DNA of 7,041 nt from CAZCBD01 sp964496755 (GTDB lineage: Bacteria; Bacteroidota; Ignavibacteria; Ignavibacteriales; Melioribacteraceae): contig CAZCBD010000143.1 of assembly GCA_964496755.1 (NCBI GenBank), positions 1 through 7,041 of the forward strand, written 5' to 3'. Of the stretch, positions 6,786 to 7,041 are shown piece by piece (position 1 is the first letter of the stretch; each line of letters begins with the position of its first letter). A model generated the notes under the pieces. That model did not search any database, was not told where the DNA came from, and saw only the letters and a program-made list of their open reading frames with translations. Made by a program: the position numbers and the translations under genes.

Positions 6786-6860
6786 GGTGGGTGTAGCTCA
6801 GTTGGTTAGAGCGTCTGGTTGTGGCCCAGAAGGTCGTGGGTTCAAGTCCCATCTCTCACC
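6786..6860 (+). tRNA. tRNA-His (anticodon GTG)
   Basis: The anticodon stem TCTGG/CCAGA has loop TTGTGGC, giving GTG at 6821-6823. G6786 is the extra G-1 and faces C73 at 6860, the identity pair used by histidyl-tRNA synthetase. The acceptor stem (6787-6793 with 6853-6859) contains a G4-U69 wobble and a U6-U67 mismatch. The T-stem GTGGG/CCCAT has a G49-U65 wobble, so this side of the molecule is weakly paired. CCA is not encoded. Confidence 0.95.
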
Positions 6861-6866
6861 CTCTTT

Positions 6867-6940
6867 GGCCCGTTGGTGTAATTGGTTAACACGTTGCCCT
6901 TTCACGGCAAAGAGTACGGGTTCGAGTCCCGTACGGGTCA
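6867..6940 (+). tRNA. tRNA-Glu (anticodon TTC), copy 1
   Basis: The acceptor GGCCCGT pairs with ACGGGTC, with one G2-U71 wobble. The D-stem is GTGT/ACAC. The anticodon stem TTGCC/GGCAA has loop CTTTCAC, giving TTC at 6901-6903. The T-arm is ACGGG-TTCGAGT-CCCGT. The discriminator is A6940 and CCA is not encoded. A terminator-like hairpin begins two bases after the gene. Confidence 0.96.
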
Positions 6941-6942
6941 CT

Positions 6943-6969
6943 AAAGCCTGATTTTTTTCAGGCTTTTTT
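6943..6969 (+). terminator. Rho-independent terminator-like hairpin after tRNA-Glu copy 1
   Basis: AAAGCCTGA (6943-6951) pairs perfectly with TCAGGCTTT (6958-6966) around a loop of six T, and the T run continues to 6969. It is the only GC-containing hairpin with a U-tract in the window. It sits right after the tRNA and closes the Pro-Arg-His-Glu transcript, although another tRNA-Glu follows 13 bases later. Confidence 0.75.
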
Positions 6970-6982
6970 CTTTATTGTTTTA

Positions 6983-7041
6983 GGCCTGTTGGTGTAATTG
7001 GTTAACACGTTGCCCTTTCACGGCAAAGAGTACGGGTTCGA
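6983..7041 (+). tRNA. tRNA-Glu (anticodon TTC), copy 2, cut by window end
   Basis: The visible 59 bases match the first 59 bases of copy 1 except at position 5 (T6987 in place of C6871). The anticodon TTC is at 7017-7019. The rest of the T-arm and the 3' acceptor strand lie outside the window, so it cannot be seen whether base 68 compensates the change or forms a G-U wobble. Confidence 0.9.

Larger units (their letters stand above)
6867..7041 (+). repeat. Tandem tRNA-Glu direct repeat, 116-base offset
   Basis: 6867-6925 and 6983-7041 are identical at 58 of 59 positions. The bases just upstream of each copy differ (CTCTTT versus TTTTA), so similarity starts at the tRNA boundary. This fits tRNA gene duplication or gene conversion. 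The second copy carries the 5' half of the gene, so it is not the short 3'-end duplication that an element integrated at a tRNA would leave. Confidence 0.85.

Noticed and set aside
6607..6852. 81-codon minus-strand ORF across the tRNA cluster (contains GRIRTCDLLLPKQAR and MGLEPTTF)
   Set aside because: It is the antisense translation of the tRNA genes. The repeated R-T-x-[CDN] pattern comes from the conserved T-loops. This is a well-known false protein seen in many genomes (the kind of sequence AntiFam lists).
6867..7041. Repeated tRNA-Glu as a possible attachment site of an integrated element
   Set aside because: The repeat covers the 5' part of the tRNA and begins at its first base. Integrase attachment duplications normally cover the 3' end. 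Only 42 bases lie between the copies and no integrase is present.

Overview
The window is strongly AT-rich and gene-dense. It reads as a chromosomal segment of a diderm (outer-membrane) bacterium, most likely in the FCB group (Bacteroidota / Ignavibacteriota / Chlorobiota side). The grounds are a complete LolCDE-type lipoprotein export operon, AT-rich codon use heavy in Lys, Ile and Asn, weak or absent Shine-Dalgarno sequences at several genes, and tRNA genes without encoded CCA. There is no rRNA or other strong taxonomic marker, so the phylum is an inference.

Layout. (1) 1-2278, plus strand: two overlapping signalling genes. The first is the 3' part of a hybrid histidine kinase (ATPase domain, receiver, helical tail) whose start lies upstream of the window. 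The second is a complete soluble receiver-histidine kinase. (2) 2318-3307, plus strand: a DHH/DHHA1 phosphoesterase of the NrnA type (nanoRNase / pAp phosphatase) with its own good ribosome binding site. (3) 3330-6455, minus strand, convergent with the previous gene: a tight three-gene operon transcribed permease, permease, ATPase (LolC/E-like, LolC/E-like, LolD). The junctions are a 1-base overlap (TAATG) and a 1-base gap. (4) 6456-6586: a 131-bp divergent intergenic region with a perfect 24-bp AT-only palindrome and a promoter-like element facing the tRNAs. (5) 6587-7041, plus strand: a tRNA cluster Pro(TGG)-Arg(TCT)-His(GTG)-Glu(TTC)-Glu(TTC). The last tRNA is cut by the window end, and a terminator-like hairpin sits between the two Glu copies.

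How the parts relate. The two kinases share a transcript and overlap, so they probably act in one phosphorelay. No HPt or DNA-binding output is visible here, so the final target lies elsewhere. The Lol genes would make one inner-membrane complex that releases lipoproteins for transport to the outer membrane. NrnA and the tRNAs are housekeeping genes.

I found no mobile element, CRISPR array, toxin-antitoxin pair or defence system. The genes are ordinary. The points most worth a second look are the kinase pair, the AT palindrome, the terminator between nearly identical tRNA-Glu genes, and the non-Watson-Crick acceptor-stem pairs in several tRNAs.
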